Source: Trifolium pratense
Taxonomy: Eukaryota; Streptophyta; Magnoliopsida; Fabales; Fabaceae
Length of the DNA: 64,000 bases
Reading direction: 5' to 3'
Assembly (NCBI RefSeq): GCF_020283565.1
Contig: NC_060063.1
Span: forward strand, 37,472,635-37,536,634
In this document: positions 22,469-34,284 of the stretch, one piece after another
Layout: each line of letters opens with the position of its first letter
How positions within the stretch are numbered: the stretch's first letter is position 1
Program-made: the position numbers and the translations under genes
The notes under the pieces: model-generated
What the model was told of the DNA's origin: nothing
Databases searched by the model: none
The model's input: only the letters and a program-made list of their open reading frames with translations

Positions 22469-22711
22469 GATTATTGAGTAAGATTTTCTGAGAAAGGTAA
22501 AGATTAGAACAGAGTTGATGAAGAAGTTGGAGAGATTTTGAGCGAGAGAAGATGCAGTTCTGTTTGTGTTTGGAATGAACACAGGAAGTTGAGCAGTTGG
22601 TTGTGTGTTTTGGAAATAAAATAAATGTTGTAATGATTTCCCTATGTAAACGTGCAGAGAGTGTAGGAGGGAAGATAAAGTAACTGTTGTACACTCTCCT
22701 TGCAATAACTG

Positions 22712-24049
22712 CTATTGATTTTCAAATAGGCAAATTCCCAATTTGCCCCTCAATTTTTCAAATTGACTTGCGTCCAACGCTTTAGTAAAAATGTCTGCTA
22801 ATTGTTCTTCAGATGCAATGTGTTCTAGTGTAACAATTTTTTCTTCTACAAGCTCTCTTATAAAATGATGGCGTATATCAATATGATTAGTCCTACTATG
22901 TTGAATAGGATTTTTAGAAATGTTTATAGCACTCAGATTGTCACAGTAAAGTGTCATGACATCTTGCTCAACACTATACTCCTTCAACATTTGTCTCATC
23001 CATAACAATTGAGAGCAACTACTCCCAGCTGCTATATATTCTGCCTCAGCTGTTGATAGAGACACACTATTCTGCTTCTTACTAAACCAAGATACTAGAT
23101 TGTTTCCCAAGAAGAAACATGCACCAGAGGTGCTCTTTCTATCATCAGCACTTCCAGCCCAATCTGCATCACAATATCCAATTAAGGTAGAATCATTACC
23201 ATGAGAGTATAAAATTCCATAGCCACATGTTCCATTGACATATTTGAAGATCCTCTTTACTTGAGTCAGATGACTCATCTTGGGTTCAGATTGGTATCTA
23301 GCACAAACACCTACTGCAAACATGATATCAGGTCTGCTAGCTGTGAGATATAGCAAGCTACCAATCATACTTCTGTAGAGACTTTGATCCACATCAATCC
23401 CTTTCTCATCTTTGGTAAGCTTCAAATGTGTAGGTGCAGGTGTCCTTTTGTGACTACCACCCTCCATTCCAAATTTCTTCACAATGTTTCTTGCATATTT
23501 TTCTTGAGAGATAAATATGGTGTCTTCCATTTGTTTGACCTGAAGACCTAAAAAATAAGTTAGCTCACCAACAAGACTCATTTCAAATTCAGATTGCATT
23601 TGATGCACAAAATGTTCCACCATTTGTCGCGACATTCCACCAAATACAATATCATCCACATATATCTGAGCTATCATTAGCTTCCCTTTCTCTTCTCTTA
23701 CAAACAGGGTTTTATCATTACCACCCTTCTTGTATCCATGGCTGACAAGGAATTCAGTCAATCTTTCATACCATGCTCTAGGGGCTTGCTTCAATCCATA
23801 GAGAGCTTTCTTTAATTTGTAGACATGGTTAGGAAAGCTTGGATCTACAAACCCTTTTGGTTGCTCAACATATACCTCTTCATTTAGATAGCCATTTAGG
23901 AATGCACTTTTTACATCCATTTGATATAGCTTGAATTTTAAAATGCATGCCACAGCCAAGAGTAATCTTATGGACTCCAAACGAGCAACTGGAGCGAAAG
24001 TCTCATCAAAATCTACTCCTTCTATCTGGGTGTATCCTTGTGCTACAAG
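22712..24049 (-). CDS. Copia reverse transcriptase and RNase H (continuation after the frameshift)
   Basis: Reading from 24049, this frame carries the rest of the copia reverse transcriptase: [20 protein letters not shown], the catalytic YVDDIVFG and the LGLQVKQ region. RNase H follows ([38 protein letters not shown]), and the frame ends at 22712. The first Met (23980) is internal; no separate start is expected, because pol is normally translated with gag as one polyprotein. The fusion is broken, so this copy cannot make full pol without frameshifting. A sequencing error is also possible. Confidence 0.9.
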   Translation of the reverse strand, partial: LVAQGYTQIEGVDFDETFAPVARLESIRLLLAVACILKFKLYQMDVKSAFLNGYLNEEVYVEQPKGFVDPSFPNHVYKLKKALYGLKQAPRAWYERLTEFLVSHGYKKGGNDKTLFVREEKGKLMIAQIYVDDIVFGGMSRQMVEHFVHQMQSEFEMSLVGELTYFLGLQVKQMEDTIFISQEKYARNIVKKFGMEGGSHKRTPAPTHLKLTKDEKGIDVDQSLYRSMIGSLLYLTASRPDIMFAVGVCARYQSEPKMSHLTQVKRIFKYVNGTCGYGILYSHGNDSTLIGYCDADWAGSADDRKSTSGACFFLGNNLVSWFSKKQNSVSLSTAEAEYIAAGSSCSQLLWMRQMLKEYSVEQDVMTLYCDNLSAINISKNPIQHSRTNHIDIRHHFIRELVEEKIVTLEHIASEEQLADIFTKALDASQFEKLRGKLGICLFENQ

Positions 24050-27000
24050 GCTTTATTTCTAGTGATATCACCATTTTCATCAGTTTTGTTCTTGTACACC
24101 CACTTTGTACCAATAACATTTATACCATCTGGTCTAGGTACTAGATCCCATACCTCACTTCTTTTGAACTGAGTTAGTTCATCCTGCATAGCATTGATCC
24201 AGTATTCATCAGTCAAAGCTTCTTTAACATTCTTTGGTTCAATCTTGGATATGAAGCATGAGTTGGAGATTGCTTCTTTTGATCTTCTTGTTGCAACTCC
24301 TTGATTTGGATTTCCAATGACAAGTTCCAGAGGATGATTCTTTTGTGTTCTAGTAGATGGTCCCTTGTTTGGTCTAGGAGCCTCTGTAGTAGATTCAGAA
24401 TGTTGATCAGGTTCAGGTTCAGTTTGATCATCATCTGGTGTTGGGACAGGTGTTATGACATCTGTCTCTTCAGCTGGATCTGCACTTGTTGTGTCATTAT
24501 CATCAACAACAACATTAATTGATTCCATCATGGTTCTTGTTCTGGAGTTAAAGACTCTGTATGCTCTGTTGTTGGTTGAGTAACCTAAAAATATCCCCTC
24601 ATCACTTTTGGGGTCTAATTTTCTTCTAGGTTCTCTATCTGCCAAAATATAACATTTTGACCCAAACACATGGAAATATTTCACAGTAGGCTTCCTATTC
24701 TTCCATAGTTCATACAGTGTTGTAGCAGTACCTTTTCTTAATGTTACTCTATTGTGAATGTAACATGCTGTATTCATGGCTTCAGCCCAGAACTTGTAAG
24801 GAACATTTTTGGCATGCAACATTACTCTAGCAGATTCCTGTAAGGTTCTATTCTTTCTTTCAACCACACCATTTTGTTGAGGTGTAATTGGTGAAGAAAA
24901 TTCATGAGTTATTCCTTCAGCAGCACAAAATTCAGCAAATTTAGAGTTTTCAAACTCCTTACCATGGTCACTTCTGATTCTTACAATACCACAATCTTTC
25001 TCTTTTTGACGTTGTAAACAAAGGTTTTTGAATTCTTCAAAAGTCTCAGATTTTTCCCTAATGAAATTTACCCAAGTATATCTAGAGAAGTCATCAACAA
25101 TAACAAGAACATATTTCTTACCTCCAAGACTCTCAACTTGTATGGGCCCCATCAGATCCATATGTAGTAACTCAAGAACTCTAGAGGTGGACAAGTGTTG
25201 CAACTTCTGGTGCGACACTTTGGTTTGCTTCCCAATCTGACATTCACCACAGATATTGCCTTCCTGTATCTGTAAGCTTGGTAGTCCTCTGATAGCTTCT
25301 TCAGATATGACTCTCTTCATGCTCTTCAGATTAAGGTGTCCTAATTTTTGATGCCACAGCTTAACCTCTTCATTTTTAGTTAAGAGACATGTAGATACAT
25401 TAGCTTCTTCAAGAGGGATCCACAAGTAGCAGTTGTCATTTGATCTAACTCCCCTCATAAGGGTGTCCCCTTCATTATTACTGACCAGACATTCATTTTT
25501 TGTAAAGTTGACTTTCATGCCTTGATCACATAGTTGGCTTATACTGATTAGATTGGCAGTTAGCCCTTTTACAAGGAGAACATTTTCAAGTTTTGGTAGA
25601 CCATGGTCAATCAGTCTTCCAATACCTTTGATTTCCCCCTTTGCTCCATCTCCAAATGTCACAAAACTTGTGGCATAGGATTTTACTTCCTTCAAATATT
25701 TTTCAACACCAGTCATGTGTCTGGAACAACCACTATCAAAGTACCAATCTTCTTTTGATGAGGCTCTGAGAGAAGTATGGGCAATCAGACTTTTCCCACT
25801 GCTTTCAGCTGTATTCTCCTTGGTATTGGTCGTATCATCTTTTTGCTTCCATTCCATCCTTGTTTTAGTAATGGATGGATCAGACTCTTGAGGAATTTCA
25901 CTTGGATACCCATACAATTTGTAGTAGTAAGGCCTTATGTGCCTCTTTCTTCCACAGTGGTGACATCTCCATGAGTGGTACCTGCTTCTAGGTCTAGGTA
26001 TAAATCTAGGTCTCTGCCATCTTTGCTGATGTGGTGCCACATGTGGTAACACTTGTCTCTGCTGTCTAGGAGACAGGTGTGATGACATCCTGTCATGCAT
26101 TTTTGGAGACGGTTGTTTACTTAACTCAGGCATATATTTCCCCTCTTTGTTGTAATCCATAATCCTGTTAATATTTTTGTATTCATACCCAATGCCTGTT
26201 TTGGATCTACTAGGAGCAGGCAAAGTTTCCAGGATTTCATCTAGATCACTTCCTTTGAATAGCCTAAAAACATGCTTCTTTAAATTCTCAAGATGAGAGT
26301 TTAATTCAGTTACCTCTTCATTCAGATGGGCTATCTCAGTCAGCTGTTTGATCTTGTCAGCTTCTAAGTTGATGATAGTTGCCTTCTGTTCCTCAATGAT
26401 CTTTAAACTATCTTCCCATTTAGTACTAAATTCAGAGATTCTTGACAGATTAGCAGCTCTCTCAGTTTGCAACTTAGTGATTGTTTCTTTTTGCTCTTCA
26501 GAGACTCTGCAGACTTCTGCACTCTTTAGACACAGCTTTTTATATGATTCAGCAAGTTCATCAAAGGTCAGTTCTTCTTCACATGATTCAGTGTCAGATG
26601 TGCAAACACTTGTCAATACATGTATAGCCTTTGCAGTATCAGCTTCTCCCTCAGAATCTTCATCTGACCAAGTTACAGTTAACCCCTTCTTTTGTTTCTT
26701 CAGGAAGGTTCCACATTCACTTCTAATGTGACCAAACCCCTCACATTCATGACATTGAACACCTTTATTTGGAGCTGATTTCTCATCTGTTACAGGTTTT
26801 CTGAAATTCCTGTAAGTGTTGCGACCAATGTCAGTTGCACCTGTCTTAGAGCGTTTGTCCATTCTTTTTAGCACCTTATTAAATTGTTTTCCCAAAAGAA
26901 CCATTGCATCAGAGATGCTGTGTTCAGACTCTGTGTCACTCAGTTGATCTTCTTCCTCAGCATTTGAAACAAAAGCAATGCTTTTGTTTTTCTTATCCAT

Positions 27001-27660
27001 CTTTTCATTTGTAGCTACCTCATAGGTTTGTAGTGAACCAACCAGTTCATCTAGCTTCATATCTGTGATATCCTTTGCTTCTTCTATAGCTGTGACTTTC
27101 ATGTCAAACTTCTTAGGTAAAGACCTGAGCATTTTTCTTACCAGCTTTTCTTCAGGTATCTTTTCACCCAAGGCATCAAATTGATTGTCAAAATCAAGTA
27201 TGGTCATGTGAAAATCCTGAATGGTTTCATCATCATTCATTCTAAGATTCTCAAACTTAGTTGTTAGGAGTTGTAGCTTTGACAGCTTTACTTTAGAGGT
27301 ACCTTCATGAACAGTCTCAAGAATTGTCCAAGCTTCCTTAGCAGAGACACACTTTTTGATGAGTCTGAATATGTGCTTGTCAACACCATTATATAGTGCA
27401 TATAATGCTTTTGAGTTTGCAAGAGCAAGCTCATCCTCTTCTTTGGACCATTCTTCAGCAGATTTCAACTCAAGAGTTGGTTTACCATCTTTGTCCATCT
27501 TCACAGGTGGAGTCCACCCTCTCAGAATTGCCTTCCATGTCTTGCTATCAATTTGTTTTAGGAAGGCCATCATGCGAGACTTCCAATAGTCATAGTTTGA
27601 AGTACCAACCAGAAGAGGTGGTCTGGTAACAAACCCTCCTTCTTTGTCCATCCTTGCCAA
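24043..27660 (-). CDS. Copia gag-protease-integrase and start of reverse transcriptase (frame broken at 24043)
   Basis: The frame starts [10 protein letters not shown] 60 bp inside the 5' LTR end and runs 1205 residues. It shows, in order: a UBN2-type gag (about 10-210); a zinc knuckle [14 protein letters not shown] (about 300); a coiled-coil stretch (about 385-480); a degenerate second knuckle CHHCGRKRH (about 575); aspartic protease [13 protein letters not shown] (about 640); a GAG-pre-integrase His/Cys region; the integrase core ([27 protein letters not shown]); and the beginning of reverse transcriptase ([18 protein letters not shown]). The frame ends at TAG 24043-24045. Homology resumes at once in another frame, so a 1- or 4-base deletion near 24046-24055 separates it from the rest of pol. 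Confidence 0.92.
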   Translation of the reverse strand: MARMDKEGGFVTRPPLLVGTSNYDYWKSRMMAFLKQIDSKTWKAILRGWTPPVKMDKDGKPTLELKSAEEWSKEEDELALANSKALYALYNGVDKHIFRLIKKCVSAKEAWTILETVHEGTSKVKLSKLQLLTTKFENLRMNDDETIQDFHMTILDFDNQFDALGEKIPEEKLVRKMLRSLPKKFDMKVTAIEEAKDITDMKLDELVGSLQTYEVATNEKMDKKNKSIAFVSNAEEEDQLSDTESEHSISDAMVLLGKQFNKVLKRMDKRSKTGATDIGRNTYRNFRKPVTDEKSAPNKGVQCHECEGFGHIRSECGTFLKKQKKGLTVTWSDEDSEGEADTAKAIHVLTSVCTSDTESCEEELTFDELAESYKKLCLKSAEVCRVSEEQKETITKLQTERAANLSRISEFSTKWEDSLKIIEEQKATIINLEADKIKQLTEIAHLNEEVTELNSHLENLKKHVFRLFKGSDLDEILETLPAPSRSKTGIGYEYKNINRIMDYNKEGKYMPELSKQPSPKMHDRMSSHLSPRQQRQVLPHVAPHQQRWQRPRFIPRPRSRYHSWRCHHCGRKRHIRPYYYKLYGYPSEIPQESDPSITKTRMEWKQKDDTTNTKENTAESSGKSLIAHTSLRASSKEDWYFDSGCSRHMTGVEKYLKEVKSYATSFVTFGDGAKGEIKGIGRLIDHGLPKLENVLLVKGLTANLISISQLCDQGMKVNFTKNECLVSNNEGDTLMRGVRSNDNCYLWIPLEEANVSTCLLTKNEEVKLWHQKLGHLNLKSMKRVISEEAIRGLPSLQIQEGNICGECQIGKQTKVSHQKLQHLSTSRVLELLHMDLMGPIQVESLGGKKYVLVIVDDFSRYTWVNFIREKSETFEEFKNLCLQRQKEKDCGIVRIRSDHGKEFENSKFAEFCAAEGITHEFSSPITPQQNGVVERKNRTLQESARVMLHAKNVPYKFWAEAMNTACYIHNRVTLRKGTATTLYELWKNRKPTVKYFHVFGSKCYILADREPRRKLDPKSDEGIFLGYSTNNRAYRVFNSRTRTMMESINVVVDDNDTTSADPAEETDVITPVPTPDDDQTEPEPDQHSESTTEAPRPNKGPSTRTQKNHPLELVIGNPNQGVATRRSKEAISNSCFISKIEPKNVKEALTDEYWINAMQDELTQFKRSEVWDLVPRPDGINVIGTKWVYKNKTDENGDITRNKAL

Positions 27661-27705
27661 GAACGGTTTCCCTGGAGCTCACCCTAAAGTTCAGAACAGG
27701 GTGCC

Positions 27706-27720
27706 TGCTCTGATGCCAAT
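27706..27720 (-). promoter_or_regulatory. Primer binding site (initiator tRNA-Met type)
   Basis: On the minus strand ATTGGCATCAGAGC directly follows the 5' LTR. It fits the usual copia TGGTATCAGAGC with one change. Confidence 0.8.
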
Positions 27721-28760
27721 TGCAATTCCTGGCACACAGTGGACAGGTGTTGATCAAGGTGTGACAACACTTGTCTGTTGTAGACAGATGTTGTTACCAG
27801 TGCGCCAACACTTGTCTATAAACAGAGCAAATAACATAAAACAATGCAAGCGGTAAAGTAAATAACACACAAGAGTTGTTAACCCAGTTCAGCCTAAAGC
27901 CTACTCTGGGGGATACCAATCCAGGAATGAAGTCCACTATCAGCAGTATTACTTCGAAGCTAAACTCACCCGTTTACAACTTCTCACTTAATCACTACCC
28001 AATGACACTTCTACCTAGGAACTCCTAGATATGAGACCCCGTCCCAATTCCCACCTTAACAACACAGACAGCGTTGTTATTCAATTCAACAATCACAACA
28101 GGTGGAGACACACTCCTAAGAAACTAGGATTCACTCTTGCTTAAAAGCTTGTGAGTAAACCACACAACACAATAGAACAATCTCCGTACTTCAAAGCTTA
28201 GGAGAAGTTCACACATACAACTCAATAAACTCAGGTCCTAAGCTTGCATCAGTAAGACACAAGAAAGGCTCACAATTAACACTCTAAAATCCCTAAAAAC
28301 ACACGCTTTGTAAGACACGATTTTAGATCCTTGAAACCATATGCTTGCCTTCGTATTTATAGTAGTAGAGCGACTTGGGCTTCAAGACAAAATTAGGGCT
28401 TCTAGAATTGCGGCAGCTGTGATATATTTTTGAAAACAATAGTTATATTTTTGAAACGCAAAAATATATTTTCCAAAAATATAATTCCTTTGGAAAATAA
28501 AACTAGGGTTTGGCTGCCTCATGAAACACATTAAACACGTGCGCCTTCCTCTGTAAGAAACCTTGAAACAATTCTTCAAACAGATCTTCAAAAGATTGAG
28601 TAGAAAATAATAACAGTTAGCTGGCGCGCGCAGATACAGAGTCAGGTGTTGTTCCAAAGTGTCCCAACATTTGTCACAACACTTGGGGTCAGCACATTTG
28701 TCTCAACACTTGGCTAAAATATGTTTTTGCAAAATGTAGCCAATATACAAAAACCCAACA
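27721..28760 (-). repeat. 5' LTR of the copia element (1040 bp)
   Basis: It is the upstream LTR in the element's orientation. I see one substitution against the other LTR by eye (ggcgcgcgcAgatac versus ggcgcgcgcAAatac region). Confidence 0.95.
28354..28361 (-). promoter_or_regulatory. Putative TATA box in the copia 5' LTR
   Basis: On the minus strand CTATAAAT lies inside the 5' LTR, a plausible position for the element's promoter. The same motif is in the 3' LTR. Confidence 0.5.
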
Positions 28761-29270
28761 ATATCCATTAATTCAAAATGAATATATAAAATAAAGTGGG
28801 TCCAATGAAAATAATATTTTAATAAAAAATAAGATGGGTCAAAGAGGAGAGAGTGTTCTTATTTTAGGAGTGGTACTTAATAAGTACTCAAATGGGTGGT
28901 ACTCCAATGGTAGTACCTAATAAGTATCTAATAGGTACTATATCATTGGAGATAGTCTAAGTTCCAAAATAATATTACAGTACCGATACAAGTTTATCTA
29001 AAATAACATTACAACTCCAAAAATAACATTACGGTACCAAAAAAACAACTTGAAATTTTATAGTAATGCATCATTATAATTTCAAAATATAACACATTGT
29101 AGTTTGATTCGTTTTTTTGAAATGAAAACTGCAAACCAAACTAAACTGTGCGATTAAGTAAAAAAATCATCTGAATTCATCCAACCAAAACAAATGCGGT
29201 TTTGCGGTTGGTTTAAATCAGTTTGCGGTTTGACTTTTGGATTTATTCGGATACGATCACTCTTAATCAC

Positions 29271-29607
29271 CACCATTATTATTTATTATTATCTTTAAAG
29301 TGCAAACAGAAACAACTTTATTGAAATCGTACACTTCATTGTGTAATTCTAACTGTATAATGCAGCAACACAGATCAGGAAAAAAATTGGAAATAGATCA
29401 GACTGGATTGACCTAGGAATGAAAAAGAACAAACACAATAAAAGAAAATATTATCGGGTAGTGAAGCAACAAGAAAATAGCATAAATGATAACCAACTGG
29501 AGTATTAAATTGTAATCTCACATCATATAAACTTTTTACAATTAAAATTTGCATGTGCTCTCTCGGTCTGGTGTAAGGCATATTTTATTCTCTTAATTTA
29601 AAACTTG
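29271..29607. other. Intergenic, nothing recognised
   Basis: This is AT-rich sequence between the hAT border and the GC hairpin at 29.6 kb. The short ORF on the minus strand (29375-29581) has no recognisable domain. Confidence 0.5.
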
Positions 29608-31640
29608 CAGGACACCCGTGCGTCCGCACGGGAGTCGCGGCGTTGCCGCTCCTCAATTGATAACATAAAATAGTAATTTATTGGGAAGTAGATTAAAAGA
29701 TTAAAAAAATAGAAAGATATAATATTTGGTAAAAAATAGAAAAAGAACAATGATAAAACTATCACAAAAAAACCTTATGGCTCCGTATTAATATTTGAAT
29801 ATAAATGATAATGTAGAAATTATGGAAAAATAGGCTACCTTATTAAAAAAAAATATATTAGTAAAAACATAAGCCTCGTAAAAACCACCAAAAAATTAGG
29901 TCCCTGTATTAAATATATAAGTATAAATATAATCCTTTTAAAATTATTAAAAAATAGGTAACCTTGTTAATATGTTAGTGAAAATATAGGTGTCACAAAA
30001 ATCATCAAAAAAATTAGGTTACCGTATTAAATATGAGTATAACCCGTAAAATTGTAAAACAAAATAAACAACTTAATTAATATATAAATAAAAGTATAAG
30101 CCCCGTAGAAATCACAAAAAAAAAAGTTTCCATATTAATATATGAGTATTTTATAGGTTCCGTAGATGTTATAAAAGAACGGACAAACGTATTAATATAA
30201 GTAAAAAACATAGGTCCCGCATAAACCACACAAAAGATCGGGTTATCGTATATTAATATATGAGTATAAATATAAGTTCACAAAAAATAGTTAAAAACTG
30301 AAAATTTTATTAATAAAAGTAAAAACATAGGCCCTGCGTACGTGTATGATATAAACTGTTGTTGTTTTGTTTGACACACCTAATTGTGCCAATCAGGACT
30401 CATTATTAATAATAAAATTCATTTTAGTTTGTTCAAAAAAAAAAACCAGGCACAGCAGAAATCACACAAAAGATTATATCCTTTTGTTAATGCATGAATA
30501 TAAATATATGTCAACAATGAGCAACCTTATTAATATATTAATAAAAAAAAATATGTCTCGTAAAAATGAACAAATAGATCCTTGTTTTAATATTTGATCT
30601 AGTATAACCTGCAAAATTATAAAAAAATAAACAACTTTATTAATATATAATTAAAATTATAAGTCTCGTAGAAATCACAAAAAAAAAGGTTATCTTATTA
30701 ATTCATGAGTATAAATATATATAGGTCCTACATAAATTATTAAAGAACATGAAATCTTATTAATAAGAGGAAAAACATATGTCACTTTTTGCTTTTTCAT
30801 AGCTGTCCCACAACAACAACATAGTAAATCCTAATTTTTGCTTTTTATTCTCGTTCATCTTCCAAAAAGGGGTGATTTTGGATCAATTTTGATCTGAAAA
30901 AATGAAAAAAGAGGCAAATTGCGAATTTCATACGTACGTATAATAGATAGATATATATGTCCTACATAAATTATTAAAGAACATGAAATCTTATTAATAA
31001 GCGGAAAAACATATGTCACTTTTTGCTTTTTCATAGCCGCCCCACAACAACAACATAGTAAACCCTACTTTTTGCTTTTTATTCTTGTTCATCTTCTAAA
31101 GAGGATTTTGGATCAATTTTGATCTGAAATCACCCCCTTTTGATTGTTTTATATATTTTTTTATTTAAATAAGTGATTTTCACACATTCTTATGTTTCAT
31201 TTGAGTTTTCTTTTGTTGTTCTTGTCTGATGTTGTTTTAATCTCGTCTTAGTGCAGAGTTTTTTGTCTTGAGTTCGCGTCTTGGTACGGTGTTCGGTTTA
31301 ATTCCATTGTAGTACGATATTTGTTTTGTTCAGATTTACAGATTTGCTCCGATTCAGATTCAATGCAGATTCACACGTACTCTATTTACTTGAATAAATG
31401 AATATTGTTTGTTGTTAGTCTAAAAAAAAGAGGAAAAAACATAGGTCCCGTAGAATTCACACGAAAGATTATGTCCCCATATTAATATATGACTATAACT
31501 CGTAAAATTATAAATAAAAAAAAAAACAACTTTACTAATATATGAGTAAAAATATAAGACCCGTAGATATATCCAAAAAAATTAGGTTCCCGTATTAATA
31601 TGAATATAACCCGTAAAATTATTAAAAAAAATAGGCAACA
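29608..31640 (-). repeat. Degenerate repeat field, probably an old Helitron remnant
   Basis: The left edge has a GC hairpin (cacccgtgcgtccgcacggg, about 29615-29634) like the terminal hairpin of the Helitron at 37.6 kb. A long run of imperfect 60-65 bp units follows, such as gtcccgtagaaatcacaaaa and ttaatatatgagtataa. No CTAG terminus is clear. A 170-bp block is duplicated (30722-30890 and 30957-31130), and a short LINE-like A-rich tail occurs near 30390-30445. Confidence 0.4.
30722..31130. repeat. Direct duplication of about 170-235 bp
   Basis: The block tcctacataaattattaaag...catagctgtcccacaac...ttttgatctga occurs at about 30725-30897 and again at about 30960-31128 with few changes. The spacing is about 235 bp. 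Confidence 0.75.
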
Positions 31641-31652
31641 TAATATTTTAGT

Positions 31653-31857
31653 CATTTTTTTTCTCCAATAATTTTCTTCCGCATAGAAAAATCTCTTAAG
31701 AACGAAAGTCATATCTTTCTTGTTATATCTTTCTTGCGTGATTTGTTTATGGTTTTGTTTCTCTGACTCTTTGTAAACTTTTGTAGTCTACCTCGGTACG
31801 TCTTGTGTCGGGAGGTTGTCTATGTTAATATATCTCATTTTGGTTTGTTAAAAAAAA
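31653..31857 (+). mobile_element. LINE 3' tail (plus strand)
   Basis: The phrase ttgtagtctacctcggtacg...tctcattttggtttgtt followed by an A-run (31850-31857) matches, in the other orientation, the 3' end of the LINE at 8.1 kb. The flanks attttagtc and attagtcc may be a decayed duplication. Confidence 0.6.
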
Positions 31858-32447
31858 TATTAGTCCTTATATCAACAACAAAAAATCTTTCAAAAAAAAA
31901 CTTCTAAAAAATGTCATTTATTTTTCAACTATTTTCAACTTTGTATTTAATTTTTACTGTTTTTTTTTAAAAGTAAATGTATCATTCGCGCGCACCGTAG
32001 AGAATAATCCTCTTGAGAGAATGTTTAAAACCTCTCTTAGCTGTAATCATTGTCATAGTTGATAGGAAGATATTGCTTGATTAGTGAGCATTGTGAAAAA
32101 AAATGTACAAAGTAATGCTCTTTTTATAGTATATGTGGTTAAATGATATTGTTGTATTTTTGTTAAGAGATTAAATGTGTCATTATATTCATTCGTCGGT
32201 CATAATTATTAATTTTATGCGGATTGCTATGTGTTATTTATTTTATTTTTTTTGTAAGGTAAAGAAACGTTTTAAATTGAGTAATTAAATTGAATTTGGG
32301 TTACATACAAAAATTGGATTTTTAGATAAAAAGAAAAAAAAATTGTGGAAGAAGTAACACATAAAGTGGAGTTTTATGGTTAGTGGTTACAATTGGGCAT
32401 TTAACTCATATTGATTATATGTTAGTTCCAAAAATATAACAAATTAA
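31858..32447. other. Intergenic, nothing recognised
   Basis: This is AT-rich sequence without a supported coding or repeat feature. Confidence 0.5.
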
Positions 32448-32545
32448 TTCATATGGCTTAGTGGTAAATGTAATAAGAAGTGTAACTAAAAGGTTAAGGG
32501 TTCGAATCATACTAAGAAATTTTTTAGCATTTTTCTACTAACTTT
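32448..32545 (+). mobile_element. tRNA-derived SINE-like fragment
   Basis: Box A-like TGGCTTAGTGGTAAATG (32455-32471) and box B-like GGTTCGAATC (about 32499-32508) are spaced as in a tRNA-type pol III promoter. No tRNA cloverleaf closes around them, so a SINE head is likelier than a tRNA gene. Confidence 0.45.
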
Positions 32546-32805
32546 TTTTAATAAGGACACAAAATAACCCTGAATTGATTATGTGTCAAAAAATGAAAAA
32601 GGGGCAAATTGAGAATTTCATACGTATGTTCTTTTCTTATATAATAGATAATAATAAAGAACACATTTTTTGGATTTTTTTTTTTAATAAAATAATGGAA
32701 TGTGAGAATAATGAAGAAAAAATAAAAATGAGATGTGCATGTGAAATGGGTAGGACAAAATTAGGGTATGACACCCGGCCTATTGTCCAACCCTACTTTT
32801 GCGTG

Positions 32806-33024
32806 TACATCTTAAAGAACGTCTTCATGAAGTATTTTTTTTTTAAAAAAATAAAATAAAATACTTCATGAAGACGTTCTTTAAGATCTTCATGAAGTAT
32901 TAATTTTCATTGGTTTCGATAAATCCATTGAGGTACTTCTCACACGCATCCCAATCTTCAGAAATAATTTTCTCTTCAAAATACTTCAAATTGAAGAGGA
33001 GACCACATTCTTGCTCCAGCCAAA
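32806..33024 (-). pseudogene. TOPLESS-derived CTLH fragment with an adjacent inverted repeat
   Basis: On the minus strand from about 33022 the sequence reads LEQECGLLFNLKYFEEKI, then DWDACEKYLNGF, close to the TOPLESS/TPL N-terminal LisH-CTLH region. It ends in a stop. A perfect 29-bp inverted repeat (atcttaaagaacgtcttcat, about 32809-32886) follows. It is related to the foldback copies at 37.2 and 44.1 kb. Confidence 0.65.
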
Positions 33025-33043
33025 ACACAAAAAAAAATTGTTT

Positions 33044-33190
33044 TACTACTTTTTATCTTTTATATAAGAGACATTTCACTTTTTAGATTCATTGAATAAC
33101 AAATATATCTGATATATATAGATCAAATACATTAATTATTCAATGAATCTAAAGTGAATTGTCTCTTATAAAAAAAGAATGGATGTAGTA
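33044..33190. mobile_element. Stowaway-like MITE
   Basis: TA duplications (33044-33045, 33189-33190) flank inverted ends: ctactttttat...ataagagaca on the left and tgtctcttataaaaaaag...gatgtag on the right. The inner arms agattcattgaat and attcaatgaatct pair. Confidence 0.65.
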
Positions 33191-33393
33191 CCATTGTAGC
33201 TACTCACCATACAATAAAATAAAATAAAAATATTGTTCATAGTATATTTTTAAGTAAATATCCGTTCGTCACAATGAAGATATAATGTGGTTTATATGCA
33301 CATAGTAGAATGAAATAAATTATAAGCGATATACGAAAAGTTTTTATTATGTTCAATTGCAGATATGTTTGTAGAAATCTATGTGTGAGATTT

Positions 33394-33394
33394 G

Positions 33395-33459
<65 letters not shown>
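33394..33459. repeat. (TTA)n microsatellite, about 22 units
   Basis: An uninterrupted TTA/ATT trinucleotide run. Confidence 0.95.
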
Positions 33460-33463
<4 letters not shown>

Positions 33464-34284
33464 TTTATGATTTGAGTATGATGGAATTTCTCTTTTGAGT
33501 TGTACCATTGATGAGATGGTTTTTATATACTTTATTGTTAGTTAACTAACACTTAGAGAATTACGTGGCTCTGATTCGCTAATCGTTTAAGATATGTAGG
33601 ATCAGGGGTCCTCCCTGTCAAGATACAATTTCAGTAACTCTATATTTTAACTAAGTATATTCGTTATAGTGTATAGTGTATTATGTATTAGGCTTGCCAG
33701 GTTAAATACATGGTTAGTTAGCGGTGATCTATGTGCTGGTCATGACTTCGAATTGGGTCGTGAGAAAGTTGACTATTTAAGAAAAAAAATGTTTCCTTCA
33801 TATTCTCTTCATGAAGAAGTGGAAGAACGAGTAACACCGTTTTCTTGTTCATAGATGCCATTTTTCTATCTCAAAGTGATGAGATCAAAAGACTCTAGAG
33901 AAAGAAAGAAAATGATGTTTCTTAGATCAATCAGCTGAAAAAGTTGATAAATCTTAAAAGTTGATAAATCTTAAATTTGCTTGCTTAGTGACGTTTTTTT
34001 GTGTGTGCTCATATGAAAGAAATTTGGAGAGGAAAAAAGATGAAGAAAAACATAATAAAAGTTGCACATAAAATTCCAACAACTTTTATTATGTTCTTCA
34101 TCATCTCAACATGTTCGAGTTTGTAGTATCCAATTCACTTATAATTTCTAATAAAACTCTAATAATCTAATGATCATTATTTGGTATTTGGCTACAAGAG
34201 TTTGGTGACTGCAAATTGCTAGTAGCGCAAAAGTATTAGAAAGTGTGTGTTTCTTCTTTTTTTTTTTTTTTTTAAGTGATTCCT
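33460..34284. other. Intergenic, nothing recognised
   Basis: This is AT-rich. The short ORF at 33669-33854 has no domain, and a T-run sits at about 34257-34273. No gene is supported. Confidence 0.5.

Larger units (their letters stand above)
18485..28765 (-). mobile_element. Complete Ty1-copia retrotransposon, SIRE/Maximus type (10.27 kb)
   Basis: Two 1040-bp LTRs, a perfect 5-bp duplication (atatc at 18485-18489 and 28761-28765), a primer site, a polypurine tract, gag-pol and an additional ORF after pol define a full element on the minus strand. Gag wording ([29 protein letters not shown]) and the extra 3' ORF match the SIRE lineage. The LTRs differ at one visible position (19403 a versus 28632 g region), so insertion is recent, yet gag-pol and the post-pol ORF each carry a frameshift. 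Confidence 0.95.
17976..28960. mobile_element. PIF/Harbinger (Tourist-like) MITE, about 700 bp, split by the copia element
   Basis: Left end GAGCATCCACAATGGAG (from 17979) pairs with right end CATTGGAGATAGTC (to 28957). Both ends are flanked by taa (17976-17978, 28958-28960), a TWA duplication. The two pieces together are about 700 bp, with matching AGTACCTAATAAGTACT motifs in both arms. The copia element lies within it. Confidence 0.8.
17795..29270. mobile_element. hAT-type MITE split by a Harbinger MITE and a copia element
   Basis: The left part (17803-17975, TTGGGGTGCTCGCGG...) and right part (28961-29262, ending GGATACGATCACTC) match the two ends of the 10.4-kb hAT MITE in inverted order. 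Without the insert it would be about 480 bp, close to the 532 bp of its relative. Flanks ataatcac and ttaatcac give a 7/8 duplication. The exact right border is uncertain by 2-3 bases. Confidence 0.7.

Noticed and set aside
20338..22481. Plus-strand ORFs opposite the copia post-pol ORF
   Set aside because: Shadow frames of the minus-strand gene, with unnatural composition.
32448..32545. Possible tRNA gene
   Set aside because: Box A/B-like motifs are present, but no acceptor stem or cloverleaf can be formed; treated as SINE-like.
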